NCBI GenBank assembly: GCA_025929585.1
Contig: JAICPY010000019.1
Location: 1-54,264 of the forward strand
DNA from: Steroidobacter sp.
Lineage (GTDB): Bacteria > Pseudomonadota > Gammaproteobacteria > Steroidobacterales > Steroidobacteraceae
Direction of reading: 5' to 3'
DNA: 54,264 bases
The notes beneath the pieces were generated by a model. It saw only the letters and a list, made by a program, of their open reading frames with translations, ran no database searches and was not told where the DNA came from. Shown here one piece after another: positions 1-9,033 of the stretch (positions within the stretch are counted from its first letter, which is position 1; the number at the start of each line of letters is the position of its first letter). The position numbers were made by a program, and so were the translations under genes.

Positions 1-20
1 TCTCTAGAGACATTCCGATT

Positions 21-62
21 CCTTCCCCCGTTTACGGGGGAAGGTTAGGTAGGGGGCTCTTC
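21..62. repeat. REP-like hairpin, right-hand arm (left edge of window)
   Basis: A perfect 10-bp stem (21-30 with 35-44, loop TTTA) is followed by GGTTAGGTAGGGGGCTCTTC. The same tail, GGTTAGGGNGGGGGCC, follows hairpins near 5065 and 39277, so this is one copy of a dispersed palindromic family. The element probably continues left of the window. It sits just past the stop of the antiporter gene on the other strand and may also act as a terminator (inference). Confidence 0.7.
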
Positions 63-91
63 ATCACCTCATCACCTCATCACCTCATCAC
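63..91. repeat. Octamer-word array, single arm
   Basis: The 8-bp word ATCACCTC is repeated 3.6 times without error, ending 6 bp before the stop codon of the antiporter gene. Read on the minus strand it is GTGATGAG, the word used in the mirrored intergenic elements at 7.9, 8.9, 37.7 and 48.1 kb. The partner arm is not visible, and the REP-like hairpin lies directly inside it. Confidence 0.75.
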
Positions 92-97
92 TGCCAC

Positions 98-1735
98 CTA
101 CCCCTTGAGCCGCTCTTCCAATAAGTCGATTTCTCGCACGAGTTTGCGTGTTTGCGCGTCCGACAAGCTGTGCTTGCGCGCTAAAGCGAACAATGTCTCC
201 CTCTCCGCTTTGAGGCCCGCTAGACGCAAGGTTCGCTCGATTTCGTCTGCATGCCGAATGCGCACTGCATCCTCGCTCGTCATGTGACTCTCGATGCGGC
301 GGCGGTAGATATCCATCACCCTCGCCGCAGCGTCCGCATATAGGTTGGCATCGGTGTGACCGCTGGCCATCGCGTGCGACACCTCTTCTATGGCGCAGAT
401 CGCCGATTCGGCGGCGGCTGCACGCGCACGCTCTTCGTTGGCGTCTTCGATCGATCCGGCTTCCGGCGCGAGACCGTGCAGCAATCGGGGCAAGGCGATG
501 CTCGCGGCCGTCAAGGACATGATGATGACGCCGGCTGCTAGGAAAATCGTGAGGTCGCGAGCTGGGAAGGGCGTGCCATCAGTGAGCATCAGCGGCAATG
601 TGAGCACACCTGCGAGAGTGATTGCACCGCGAACACCGGCCACCGACATCGCCGCTGTAAGACGTAACGTTGGAGGATCGGCAGATGCCTCGCCGCGCTT
701 GATCGCAAGTGCGCGCGCTAACGAAAAAGACAACCAGACCCATGCGAAACGAAGAGATGCCAAGCCCAAATTAATCGCCAACACATACCCCAACAGCCAC
801 CAAGGATTGTCGCGATTGGACTCGCGAACTGCATCCAGGGCCCCTAGAAAAATGGCTGGCAATTGTTCACCAAGCAACACGAAGATGACGCCGTTCAAGG
901 CAAACTGCAGCGTGTCCCAGACCGCATTTCGATGCACGCGTGTGATTGCGAGCGCGCGGCCAAACAGCTCGACGTAGCTCATCGTAATGCCGGCCGCCAC
1001 AGCGGCAAGGATGCCTGAACCGCCCATATGCTCAGCCAATTCATAGGCACCGAACGGAATGAGCAGGCTCAACAGAACTTGCGAGCCGACTTCCTCGCCG
1101 AATCGCCGCACGATCCAATTCTTGAGTAACATCACGCCGAAGGTCAGCGCGACGCCAGCGAGCACACCGAGGATCGCAACTTGCAGGAAGGTGAGTGCCG
1201 CCGAAGAGGGAGAGAACGAACCGGTTAGCACTGCAGCGACGGCAAAGCGAAAACACACGAGGCCAGAGGCATCATTGAGGAGCGATTCGCCCTCGAGCAC
1301 GTGCATGATGCGTTTAGGAATCGGCACGCGCGCGCTGATGGCAGATACCGCAATCGGATCGGTCGGGGAGACGATCGCTGCAAGAGCGAAGGCGACCGCA
1401 AGCGGCATCGCCGGAATCATCCAGTGGATGAAGAAGCCCATGCCGATGACCGTGCAGATCACCAAACCTAACGCTAACTCCAGGATCAATCCCTTGTCGC
1501 GCAGCAAGCCTTCCTTGGGAATCCGCCAGCCATCTAGGAATAAGAGCGGCGGCAGGAACAGCAAGAAGAACAATTCTGGATCGAGCTCGACCTCGTGACT
1601 GGACCCGGCCGCGACCGCCGCCCCGAGCGCGATCTGAACCAAGGGCGTAGGAATCGCCAATGGAATGATTCTCACGATGATGCCGCTGACGATGACGGCA
1701 CCGAGCATGAACAATACGAGGCCTATAGTCTCCAT
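98..1735 (-). CDS. Na+/H+ antiporter, CPA1 family
   Basis: A 545-aa inner-membrane cation/proton antiporter. It should exchange cytoplasmic Na+ (or K+) for protons and help with pH and salt balance. Roughly twelve hydrophobic segments cover residues 1-410. The family signatures SPTDP (123-127) and ESLLNDASG (150-158, with the Asn-Asp pair of the ion site) are intact. After about residue 425 comes a charged, helical cytoplasmic tail of about 120 residues, as in bacterial NhaP/YjcE-type members. No good Shine-Dalgarno sequence precedes the ATG, but the hydrophobic N-terminus supports this start. It lies downstream of maeB on the same strand, 83 bp away; cotranscription is possible but not shown. 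Ion preference cannot be read from sequence. Confidence 0.93.
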   Translation of the reverse strand: METIGLVLFMLGAVIVSGIIVRIIPLAIPTPLVQIALGAAVAAGSSHEVELDPELFFLLFLPPLLFLDGWRIPKEGLLRDKGLILELALGLVICTVIGMGFFIHWMIPAMPLAVAFALAAIVSPTDPIAVSAISARVPIPKRIMHVLEGESLLNDASGLVCFRFAVAAVLTGSFSPSSAALTFLQVAILGVLAGVALTFGVMLLKNWIVRRFGEEVGSQVLLSLLIPFGAYELAEHMGGSGILAAVAAGITMSYVELFGRALAITRVHRNAVWDTLQFALNGVIFVLLGEQLPAIFLGALDAVRESNRDNPWWLLGYVLAINLGLASLRFAWVWLSFSLARALAIKRGEASADPPTLRLTAAMSVAGVRGAITLAGVLTLPLMLTDGTPFPARDLTIFLAAGVIIMSLTAASIALPRLLHGLAPEAGSIEDANEERARAAAAESAICAIEEVSHAMASGHTDANLYADAAARVMDIYRRRIESHMTSEDAVRIRHADEIERTLRLAGLKAERETLFALARKHSLSDAQTRKLVREIDLLEERLKG

Positions 1736-1818
1736 CGGGTCGCGATCAGTTCTTTTTAGTCACTCTAGCCGAGAATTTCGCAGCGGCCTCAGCTGGCTGC
1801 CCATAGCACGCGTGTGCT

Positions 1819-4140
1819 CTACTTGGCTCGCTCAGCAGCGTTTGCCTCGGTGACCGTCAACGCGGTCATGTTTACGATGCGCCTCACGGTTGCCGACGGC
1901 GTGAGAATGTGAACGGGCGCAGCCGCGCCTAACAGAATCGGACCCACTGCCACGCCATTGCCCGCCGCGGTTTTCAGAAGATTGTAAGCAATGTTTGCGG
2001 TGTCGAGATTAGGCATGACCAACAGATTGGCCGTGCCCTTCAAAGTACTATCGGGAAGAATTTTCTTGCGAATCGTTTCATCGAGTGCGCAATCGCCGTG
2101 CATCTCGCCATCCACGGCCAAAGCCGGCTCGCGCTCGCGCAGCAAAGCGAGAGTTGCCCGCATCTTCTGCGCCGAAACATCGTCGTGAGTCCCAAAATTC
2201 GAATGCGACAGCAACGCAACTTTGGGTTCCAGACCGAAACGCCTCAATACTTCTGCCGCACTCAATGTGATCTCCGACAATTGCTCAGCCGTCGGATCGA
2301 AGTTCACGTGTGTATCGACAATGAATAGTTGCCGGTTCGGCAAGATGAGCGCATTCATTGCCGCATACACGGTTGCGCCCGGACGCCGACCGATGACTCG
2401 GTCAATGTACTCCAGGTGCCGCGAGGTTGTACTGATCGTGCCGCAGATCATTCCATCCCCAGCGCCTTTCTTCAGTAGCATCGATGCGATCAAGGTCGTA
2501 CGGCGGCGCATCTCGAGCTTGGCATACTGAGCCGTGACGCCTCGTCGCATCATGAGACGGTGATATTCCATCCAGAACTCGCGATGACGCTCATCCTGCT
2601 CCGGATTGACGACGTCGAAATGCTCCCCGGCACGCAGGCGCAGGCCGAAACGCTTGATGCGGTTTTCTAGCACTGCCGGACGGCCGACCAAGATAGGACG
2701 CGCGAGCTTTTCCTCGCACAGAATCTGCACCGCGCGCAGCACACGCTCGTCTTCGCCTTCTGCGAAGACGATTCTGGATCGCTCGATCGGTGCCTTGCGA
2801 GCAGCCGCATACACCGGCTTCATAATCGTGCCGGACTGATAGACGAACTGCTGCAACTGCTCCCGATAGGCTTCGAAGTCGGCGATCGGCCTGGTTGCGA
2901 CGCCGGAGTCCATCGCGGCTTTCGCAACGGCGGGCGCGATATGCACGATCAGGCGAGGATCGAATGGTTTTGGGATCAAGTAATCGGGACCGAACGACAA
3001 GTCCTCGATCCCGTAGGCACTTGCGACCACATCGCTGTGCCCCATTCGAGCCAATTCGGCGATTGCCCGCACCGCCGCGATTTCCATCTGTCGAGTGATC
3101 GTCGTCGACCCCGCATCGAGCGCGCCTCGGAAAATGAATGGAAAGCACAGGACATTGTTCACTTGATTGGGATAGTCAGTACGCCCTGTCGCCATCACGG
3201 CGTCGTCTCGAACAGCTCGCGCTTCTTCGGGCAGGATTTCCGGCGTGGGATTCGCCAGAGCGAAGATCAGCGGCCTCGACGCCATGATCTTGACCATCTG
3301 CGGTTTCAAAACGCCGCCGGCTGACAATCCCAGAAACAGATCGGCACCGGCGATGACTTCTTCGAGCTTGCGAAGTGGCGTCGCCTGCGCGAAGCGTTCC
3401 TTTTCCGGATCCATCAACTCTTCCCGGCCCTGATAGACAACACCCGCAAGGTCCGTTAACCAGACATTTGTCTTGGGCAATCCCAGATCGACGAGCAAAT
3501 CCACGCATGCAAGAGCCGCCGCACCTGCACCGCTCACGACCACCTTGATTGCATCGATGCTCTTGCCGACGACTGCGAGTCCATTCAGTACCGCTGCTCC
3601 GACGATGATCGCCGTGCCATGCTGATCGTCGTGAAACACCGGAATCTTCATACGCGAGCGCAGCTGGCGTTCGATCTCGAAACATTCAGGCGCTTTGATA
3701 TCTTCGAGATTGATGCCGCCGAAAGTAGGCTCCAGTGCGGCGATCACCTCGATGAGCTTGGCCGGATCACGCTCGTTGATCTCGATGTCGAACACATCGA
3801 TCCCGGCGAATTTCTTGAACAGGACGGCCTTGCCTTCCATGACCGGCTTGGCAGCGAGCGGTCCAATCGCGCCCAACCCGAGGACGGCAGTGCCGTTGGT
3901 GATGACGCCAACGAGGTTTCCCTTGGCTGTATATCGCAACGCATTGACAGGATCGGCGACGATTTCCTCGCAAGCGATCGCCACGCCGGGAGAATATGCC
4001 AGCGCGAGATCGTGCTGATTCGACAGTTTCTTGGTAGGAACGACCGAGAGTTTTCCGGGCGTCGGCAGCTCGTGATAGGCAAGAGCGGCTTCGCGCAGGC
4101 TCTCACGTGCTGTGCCGGTAGTCAGAAGTTCGTCACTCAT
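1819..4140 (-). CDS. maeB: NADP-dependent malic enzyme with phosphotransacetylase-like domain (MaeB type)
   Basis: A 773-aa cytoplasmic enzyme that decarboxylates malate to pyruvate, supplying NADPH. The malic-enzyme domain (about 1-165) contains YSPGVA and a glycine-rich [12 protein letters not shown] stretch. The NAD(P)-binding domain (about 170-425) shows [13 protein letters not shown]. The C-terminal third (about 440-773) is phosphotransacetylase-like; in characterised MaeB proteins this part does not catalyse acetyl transfer but senses acetyl-CoA. The frame is open further upstream to 4329, but those 63 residues do not look like the family. The start at 4140 (MSDELLTTG) gives the normal MaeB length and is preferred. 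The antiporter gene follows on the same strand. Confidence 0.95.
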   Translation of the reverse strand: MSDELLTTGTARESLREAALAYHELPTPGKLSVVPTKKLSNQHDLALAYSPGVAIACEEIVADPVNALRYTAKGNLVGVITNGTAVLGLGAIGPLAAKPVMEGKAVLFKKFAGIDVFDIEINERDPAKLIEVIAALEPTFGGINLEDIKAPECFEIERQLRSRMKIPVFHDDQHGTAIIVGAAVLNGLAVVGKSIDAIKVVVSGAGAAALACVDLLVDLGLPKTNVWLTDLAGVVYQGREELMDPEKERFAQATPLRKLEEVIAGADLFLGLSAGGVLKPQMVKIMASRPLIFALANPTPEILPEEARAVRDDAVMATGRTDYPNQVNNVLCFPFIFRGALDAGSTTITRQMEIAAVRAIAELARMGHSDVVASAYGIEDLSFGPDYLIPKPFDPRLIVHIAPAVAKAAMDSGVATRPIADFEAYREQLQQFVYQSGTIMKPVYAAARKAPIERSRIVFAEGEDERVLRAVQILCEEKLARPILVGRPAVLENRIKRFGLRLRAGEHFDVVNPEQDERHREFWMEYHRLMMRRGVTAQYAKLEMRRRTTLIASMLLKKGAGDGMICGTISTTSRHLEYIDRVIGRRPGATVYAAMNALILPNRQLFIVDTHVNFDPTAEQLSEITLSAAEVLRRFGLEPKVALLSHSNFGTHDDVSAQKMRATLALLREREPALAVDGEMHGDCALDETIRKKILPDSTLKGTANLLVMPNLDTANIAYNLLKTAAGNGVAVGPILLGAAAPVHILTPSATVRRIVNMTALTVTEANAAERAK

Positions 4141-4433
4141 GCGTATCCGAGGGAAGATCAACAGCACTCCACTGCCAAGTTCGCGACCCGGCAGCCGTGC
4201 ACTTCTTGAAAAAACGCAGACTAACGAACGATGCGCCAGAAAGCTATTTATTGGACTGGCGTTTCTAGCCCGATGCGGAAAAACGATTTCGACTGGCTGG
4301 TTGGAGCACGGATAGCTCGAGAAAATCAATCGCTTTCCAGGCGCTTGATTTCCTCGAGTGCGGCGAAAGCCGCGCCTTCATGAGCAAGGCTGAAAAAGCA
4401 GAGGAGAGCTTTTCAACATCCAAAGTCGAACAC

Positions 4434-4637
4434 TCATTGCGCCTGAGTCGCGGGCGTGCTTGCCTTCTCGCTCGGCGCGTTCGACACCTCTTCCACTTCC
4501 ACGCGCCAGGCCCGTTCAGGCACTTCAGCAACTTCAACGGTCGACTCGGAAGGGCCCAGGGACGTCAAGCCCCAATTGAGCGCCAGCGCCGCTGCTCCGG
4601 CGCACGCACTCGCTACGATGATGCTTCGAATCGCCAT
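4434..4637 (-). CDS. Small single-pass membrane peptide, unknown function
   Basis: A 67-aa peptide. GGAGG sits 5 bp before the chosen ATG (MAIRSIIVAS), the strongest ribosome site in this part of the window, which is why this start is preferred to one 40 codons upstream. Residues 5-22 are a hydrophobic Ala-rich segment ending in NWG. The rest is acidic, then Ser/Thr/Ala-rich with no folded motif. It could be a single transmembrane anchor with a periplasmic tail, or an uncleaved signal peptide. It lies about 290 bp upstream of maeB on the same strand. I do not recognise the family; coding support is the SD plus amino-acid composition. Confidence 0.6.
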   Translation of the reverse strand: MAIRSIIVASACAGAAALALNWGLTSLGPSESTVEVAEVPERAWRVEVEEVSNAPSEKASTPATQAQ

Positions 4638-5124
4638 ACCGACCTCCTGCCGCGGCCATGCGGCTTGCGTCGCCCCGGCGGGCCACGCCTCACGATGAGC
4701 ACAGGGAACCACCAGTGTATGCAGCGCGCAATTCGCACTATCTCGTAAGGGCGACACGCGCCTTCGCAGTGAGCGGTACCAGGCGAGCCCTGGGCGCGCG
4801 AAACTCGCGCAAAACGCTATGTGGGGCGTCCAGCGAATGTCAGTGCGGCGTGCAAGAATCTCGGGCCTGATGAGTTCGCGTCAAGAGGCTTAGCGCTGGT
4901 AAAGCAACCCTCACCCGCCGCTACGCTCGCGGCCTCTCCCTAAAGGGAGAGGCAAACTCCTTTGATCCTCCGACTTGCTCGCAGCAGAGCGGATTCATCT
5001 CTGATTCCCTCCCTGCTTGCAGCGGAGCAAATTCATCTCCTGGTTCCCTCCCATGCTTGCGGGGGAGGGTTAGGGAGGGGGCCTCTTACTCTCGAAAGCT
5101 CAGAGTTCGCCAGTTCCAAACATC
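4638..5124. other. Intergenic region, 487 bp, no gene seen
   Basis: This gap lies between the 67-aa gene and the spermidine-synthase-like gene, both on the minus strand. About 190 bp of it (4905-5090) is the repeat block listed separately. The remainder has no convincing open frame, tRNA or promoter that I can defend. The part just upstream of 4637 must hold the leader of the 67-aa gene. Confidence 0.6.
4905..5090. repeat. REP-like compound repeat block
   Basis: It starts with CAACCCTCACCC and an 8-bp perfect hairpin (4933-4940 with 4945-4952, loop TAAA). Degenerate tandem copies of about 38 bp follow, each containing ATTCATCTC and a CCCTCCC...GCTTGC stretch. It ends in a CCCTCCC / GGGGAGGG hairpin (5046-5069) followed by GGTTAGGGAGGGGGCC. 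The outer parts are mirrored (CCCTCACCC against GGGTTAGGG). The closing tail matches the copies at 41-62 and 39277-39299. Confidence 0.8.
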
Positions 5125-5973
5125 TCAAGCCGCCGGCGCTTCGGCGCGCAGCGCCGAAGCTAGAAGATTCCGATATCGAGGAAAATCCAGCGACAGCGTG
5201 CACTCCAGTGTGCTCGCCAGCAACTTCAACTCTTCGCTCTCGAAGGGCACGTCGCGCTTGAATGCAAACATCAGTTCATTCTCTCCGCGGCAGACGGGGA
5301 CGAGCGCTGCGCGATCGCCGAACGCATCGTAGATACGTTGCAAGTGCGCATCGTAGCGCGTCGGTTCGCCCGATAAGTTCATCACGAGCACGCCTTGCTC
5401 GCTCAAGCGCGCAGCGGCGTGCCTGTAAAACTCGGAGCTCGCCAATGTCGGCGCGACACCCTCGTGATCGAAGGCATCGACCAGGATCACATCGAGCTTT
5501 TCGTCTCGGTCCGCAAGATAGCGAGCACCGTCGGCATGAACGACTCTGAAACGCTCATCATCGAAGGGCAAACAAAATTCATCACGCAGTGCGATCACAT
5601 CGGCATCGATCTCGACCGCAGTCATGCACGAATCGCGCAGATGGCGATAGCAAAACTTCGCAAGCGATCCACCTCCCAAACCGATCATTAGAATCTCGCG
5701 CGGATCCGGATTGAAAAGCAGGAATGCCATCATCCGACGCGTGTACTCGCATGTGAGCGCATCGGGGTCATCCAGGCGCATCGAGCTTTGAACGCTGTCA
5801 TGAGAGAACAGCAGATGCCGCTCGAGGGCGGTTTCGAGTATGAACGGACGCTTGCGCTTCGCGCGCGGTTCGCTGCGATGAGATTCAGCCGTAGGAAGAA
5901 ACTCTCTGATCGATCCCGAGCCGAACAACCAGGGACTCGACTCTTCGTGCCGGTATGTGCGTTTTTTCGCCAT
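5125..5973 (-). CDS. Spermidine-synthase-like SAM-fold protein
   Basis: A 282-aa soluble Rossmann-fold protein of the spermine/spermidine synthase superfamily. The nucleotide-binding loop GLGGGSL is at 98-104, the acidic VEID strand at 120-123, the ADG motif near 147-149, and a catalytic-loop-like VDAFDHEG at 165-172. It lacks the N-terminal membrane domain of the fused forms. Several polyamine-contacting residues of true SpeE are not obvious, and the DxxD-type loop reads DAFDHEG. Aminopropyl transfer is therefore possible but unproven. No speD is nearby. The C-terminal residues (RAEAPAA) come from a low-complexity stretch next to the repeat block. It is followed upstream on the same strand by the RDD gene. 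Confidence 0.82.
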   Translation of the reverse strand: MAKKRTYRHEESSPWLFGSGSIREFLPTAESHRSEPRAKRKRPFILETALERHLLFSHDSVQSSMRLDDPDALTCEYTRRMMAFLLFNPDPREILMIGLGGGSLAKFCYRHLRDSCMTAVEIDADVIALRDEFCLPFDDERFRVVHADGARYLADRDEKLDVILVDAFDHEGVAPTLASSEFYRHAAARLSEQGVLVMNLSGEPTRYDAHLQRIYDAFGDRAALVPVCRGENELMFAFKRDVPFESEELKLLASTLECTLSLDFPRYRNLLASALRAEAPAA

Positions 5974-6026
5974 GCGAGGCTAGGCTTCGGCATCGGCAGC
6001 GATCGCCGACACTCGATAAGAGGTGC

Positions 6027-6527
6027 TCACGCGTTGATGACTTTGGTTCCAGCGATCAGATCGTGCAAACACCGCCGATCATCGCGAAAGATGAACAGCA
6101 CGTTCACTAATGCGATCAGATTTCCGATCAGCGGCACTTGAGCGATGAGCGAGATAGGCAGATAGCGCAGAACGAAGACCTTGCTCAGCGGCAGAATTTG
6201 CTCATCGGTAACTGACACGATCCTGGTTCCGACCAAGCGTTTGCCGATAGTTTGGCCGCGCTTGCTGAGCAAGTACCCGTTCAGTACCAGGAAGATTACC
6301 AAGCTGACGGCGGAAAGCGTGAGCTGCAAACCGAAATTCACGTCGCCGGCCATCGCGGATTGCCAGAACCCGCTGTAGTACATCAGCGGAAATATCGTGA
6401 TCCAAGAAATGATCGCATCGATGATGGCACCGCCCAAGCGCAACCCACGCGATGCCAGATTGCTTTGAGTCGGCTCGAGGTCGGCGACATCCGCTTTAGG
6501 CGGCGCGTAAGGATTCTGTTCGTTCAT
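6027..6527 (-). CDS. RDD-family membrane protein
   Basis: A 166-aa inner-membrane protein. It opens with MNEQNPYAPP, a short soluble leader common in this family. An RDD domain follows (LGGAIIDAIISW near 30-45), with about four hydrophobic segments and a GKRLVGTRIV motif between the second and third. RDD proteins are small membrane proteins of mostly unknown role; some act as Na+/H+ antiporters. The start at 6527 is preferred over the longer frame to 6590 because the NPYAPP leader begins there. It is 53 bp upstream of the spermidine-synthase-like gene on the same strand and diverges from the acyltransferase-like gene. Confidence 0.87.
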   Translation of the reverse strand: MNEQNPYAPPKADVADLEPTQSNLASRGLRLGGAIIDAIISWITIFPLMYYSGFWQSAMAGDVNFGLQLTLSAVSLVIFLVLNGYLLSKRGQTIGKRLVGTRIVSVTDEQILPLSKVFVLRYLPISLIAQVPLIGNLIALVNVLFIFRDDRRCLHDLIAGTKVINA

Positions 6528-6688
6528 CTGGGCGCACGGAATGACACTACAAACGACGAGGAATGGTACACGATTGCGCGCCGCAGCCACTCATTCACGG
6601 TTCTTTCACGCGCTGGCGGCCGGCGTTTTCACGCGGCCTCTCTAATGTACGGCTCCGCGATGTCGCGTACCGTTGGCGAGAACCGTTC

Positions 6689-7894
6689 ATGTCTACCCTT
6701 CCTATCGATGCCCTAAGTCCTCGGACCAGTGCCGATGCCCTCTCGATACCGAATGCACATGCGCGAACACGCTTGGCCTCTATCGACGCGCTGCGCGGCT
6801 TAGTCATCGTGCTGATGGCTCTGGATCATGTGCGCGATTACTTCACCAACGTCTCTTTCGATCCACTCGACCTGAGTCAGACCAACCTCGCGCTCTTCCT
6901 GACACGCTGGGTCACACATCTGTGCGCACCGACATTCATTTTCTTGGCTGGCGTGAGCGTCTATCTGATGTCGAAGAAGCTGGAGACTCCCGCGCTTCGA
7001 CGCTTCCTGCTCACGCGCGGACTTTGGCTGATCGCTCTGGAGTTCACCGTGATCCAGTTCGCCTGGACCTTCAACCTGCGATACGAACACGGTTTGTTCA
7101 TGCAGGTGATCTGGGCGATCGGCGCTTCGATGATCGTGCTCTCGTTGGTCGTATCATGGCCACGGTGGTTGATCGGCACGTGTTCGCTGGTCCTGATTGC
7201 AGGCCACAATCTGCTCGATGGTATCGAGCCTGAAACGTTCGGACAGTGGAGCTGGGTATGGAACCTGGTGCACGTCCAAGGTGAGCTGACGTATGCGTTC
7301 TTGCTCTACCCCCTCATTCCTTGGATCGCCGTGATGGGCTTGGGATTTTATGCCGGCGTCGTCTTCGACCTGGAATCCGATACTCGCAAGCGTGTGCTGC
7401 TGCGGGTCGGGGCAACGTGCCTGGTCGCGTTCGTTTTGTTGCGTGCAATGAATGTGTACGGCGACCCGCACCCGTGGTCGGGGCAGTCAACCGTGACGCT
7501 TACGCTGCTGGATTTTCTCTCCGTGCACAAGTACCCGCCTTCACTTCTGTATCTACTGGCGACGCTCGGAATTGCATCGATTCTGCTCGGCTATTTGGAG
7601 AAGCTGAAGGGCCGCGCGTTCGAAGTAATGCAAACCTTCGGTCGCGTGCCGCTGTTCGTTTACGTACTGCATATCGTGCTCGCACACTTGGCAGCGGGAT
7701 CGATTGCGCTTGCGATGGGATTTGGAGATGTGCTTCTAAAGAACTTGTTTCTTGCCGCCCCTGAAGGATGGGGATTCGGACTTCTCGGCGTATATCTCGC
7801 TTGGTTAGGCGTATTAATTGCGCTCTATCCAGCCTGCCGATGGTTCGGCGAACTCAAGCGCCGCAAAAGGGACTGGTGGTTGGCGTATCTTTAG
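6689..7894 (+). CDS. DUF1624/HGSNAT-like multi-pass membrane protein
   Basis: A 401-aa integral membrane protein. The first conserved block, RLASIDALRGLVIVLMALDH, is typical of the acyltransferase-like DUF1624 / heparan-alpha-glucosaminide N-acetyltransferase catalytic family. About ten hydrophobic segments follow and the C-terminus is short and basic (ELKRRKRDWW). Members are thought to move acyl groups across the membrane onto extracytoplasmic sugars; the substrate here is unknown. Translation from ATG 6689 (MSTLPIDALS) is chosen; the frame is open to 6563 but the extra residues look non-coding. It diverges from the RDD gene with 161 bp between starts. Confidence 0.85.
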   Translation: MSTLPIDALSPRTSADALSIPNAHARTRLASIDALRGLVIVLMALDHVRDYFTNVSFDPLDLSQTNLALFLTRWVTHLCAPTFIFLAGVSVYLMSKKLETPALRRFLLTRGLWLIALEFTVIQFAWTFNLRYEHGLFMQVIWAIGASMIVLSLVVSWPRWLIGTCSLVLIAGHNLLDGIEPETFGQWSWVWNLVHVQGELTYAFLLYPLIPWIAVMGLGFYAGVVFDLESDTRKRVLLRVGATCLVAFVLLRAMNVYGDPHPWSGQSTVTLTLLDFLSVHKYPPSLLYLLATLGIASILLGYLEKLKGRAFEVMQTFGRVPLFVYVLHIVLAHLAAGSIALAMGFGDVLLKNLFLAAPEGWGFGLLGVYLAWLGVLIALYPACRWFGELKRRKRDWWLAYL

Positions 7895-7922
7895 TCGCGG
7901 GCGACCGCCCGCGCTGCGGCGG

Positions 7923-8044
7923 GTGATGTAGTGATGCGGTGATGAAGTAATGACGACAGAGAAAAGAGCTCGTAGAGCCGAACTCAATCCATAGCTCCCA
8001 TCTGCCCTTATCACCTCATCACCCCGTCCTTATCACCTCATCAC
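7923..8044. repeat. Mirrored octamer-word element
   Basis: The left arm (7923-7954) is four 8-bp words of the form GTGATGNN (last copy GTAATGAC), followed by GACAGAG. The right arm (8007-8044) is the inverse: on the minus strand GTGATGAG, GTGATAAG, a 6-bp break, GTGATGAG, GTGATAAG. About 50 bp separate the arms. It fills much of the 351-bp gap between the acyltransferase-like gene and the GST. The remaining 200 bp up to the GST carries its leader, with AAGGAG at 8233-8238, and nothing else I can name. Confidence 0.85.
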
Positions 8045-8245
8045 TTTACGTCCGCGCCGCCTTGCGCTTAAAGTCAGTGCCGCTCGAGTAGCAGCGGTTG
8101 ACAGTTGTCGGTTTACGGCCTGAGTAGGCATCTCTTGTGGCCGTCTACTGCGACCAACGGGACCACCGCTGAGCCGATCATCAACTCAACTGGTCAATGA
8201 GTGCCATTTACACTGGATTGAAAACGCCAATCAAGGAGCGTTGGG

Positions 8246-8887
8246 ATGAGAGATTTCCGTCTGTACTGCGTCGGTGAGTCCGGGAACTGCTTCAAGGTCG
8301 CCCTGATGCTGGAGCTGTGCGGCTATGCGTGGCAACCGGTATTCGTGGACTTCTTCGGCGGCGCGACTCGCGGCGGTCAGTATCGAGAAGAGATCAACGA
8401 GCTCGGCGAAGTGCCCACGTTGGAGTTCGATGGCAAGCGCCTAACTCAAAGCGGTGTCATCCTCACTTACCTCGCGAACTTGAGCGGCAAGTACGGCGGG
8501 AAAACCGAAGACGAGAAGCTCGAGATCCTGCGCTGGATGCTCTTCGACAACCACAAGTTCACGAGCTACTACGCAACGCTGCGCTGGATGGTCGGTTTGC
8601 AGAAGACAGGCGACCCCGCCGTTATCGATTTCTTGACGAAGCGCGCGCTGAGCGCGTTCAGCATCGTGGATAAGCACCTTCGAGCACGCGCCTTCCTGCT
8701 CGGCGATGAACCGACAATCGCTGACTTCTCGCTGGCAGGTTATCAGTACTACGAAGAAGAAACCGGCATCGATCGCAGCGCGTTTGCGAATCTCAATGCA
8801 TGGAGTCAACGCATCGCGGCTCTTCCAGGGTGGAAGCATCCGTATGAGTTGATGCCTAGAGGGTTAGATGTCGCAACTAACAAGTAA
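8246..8887 (+). CDS. Glutathione S-transferase family protein
   Basis: A 213-aa cytoplasmic GST. The N-terminal thioredoxin-like domain (about 1-82) has the conserved cis-Pro segment GEVPTLEFDG and the glutathione-contacting QSGVI motif. The C-terminal all-helical domain (about 95-205) includes the TIADFSLAG helix that caps the fold. The substrate is unknown; detoxification or isomerase-type roles are common in the family. AAGGAG 7 bp upstream of ATG 8246 makes this start secure. The stop codon is followed directly by the left arm of a mirrored octamer element. Confidence 0.93.
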   Translation: MRDFRLYCVGESGNCFKVALMLELCGYAWQPVFVDFFGGATRGGQYREEINELGEVPTLEFDGKRLTQSGVILTYLANLSGKYGGKTEDEKLEILRWMLFDNHKFTSYYATLRWMVGLQKTGDPAVIDFLTKRALSAFSIVDKHLRARAFLLGDEPTIADFSLAGYQYYEEETGIDRSAFANLNAWSQRIAALPGWKHPYELMPRGLDVATNK

Positions 8888-9021
8888 GTGATGAAGTGAT
8901 AACGTCAGAGGAGAATGGGGACACTCCTCGAGGACGAGGAGCGTCCCCTAGCAAGAACCCGTCGATAGCCACCTGACTTCTCCCCTGCCGTTCTTTCGTC
9001 ATCACCTAATCACCTCATCAC
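8888..9021. repeat. Mirrored octamer-word element with a nested hairpin
   Basis: The left arm (8888-8903) is GTGATGAA then GTGATAAC, followed by GTCAGAG (8904-8910). The right arm (8991-9021), read on the minus strand, is GTGATGAG, GTGATTAG, GTGATGAC, then GAAAGAA. A separate hairpin (8917-8948) of another family sits between the arms. The element fills the gap between the GST and moxR and begins at the base after the GST stop codon. Confidence 0.85.
8917..8948. repeat. GGGGAC...GTCCCC hairpin
   Basis: A 32-nt inverted repeat: GGGGAC, one mismatch, CTCCTCG, loop AGGA, CGAGGAG, then GTCCCC. It is closely related to the hairpin at 35504-35537. Both lie inside larger mirrored elements. GGGGAC-type palindromes of this kind resemble REP sequences mobilised by RAYT proteins (family knowledge), but no RAYT gene is in the window. 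Confidence 0.8.
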
Positions 9022-9033
9022 AAGGATCCTTCC

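Noticed and set aside
390-977. Long open frame (195 codons) on the plus strand within the antiporter gene
   Set aside because: It is antisense to a clear transporter gene, has Arg/Ser-rich composition typical of a shadow frame in GC-rich DNA, and has no ribosome site or family resemblance.
4141-4329. N-terminal extension of the malic enzyme
   Set aside because: The extra 63 residues have no family match, and the MSDELL start gives the usual MaeB length.
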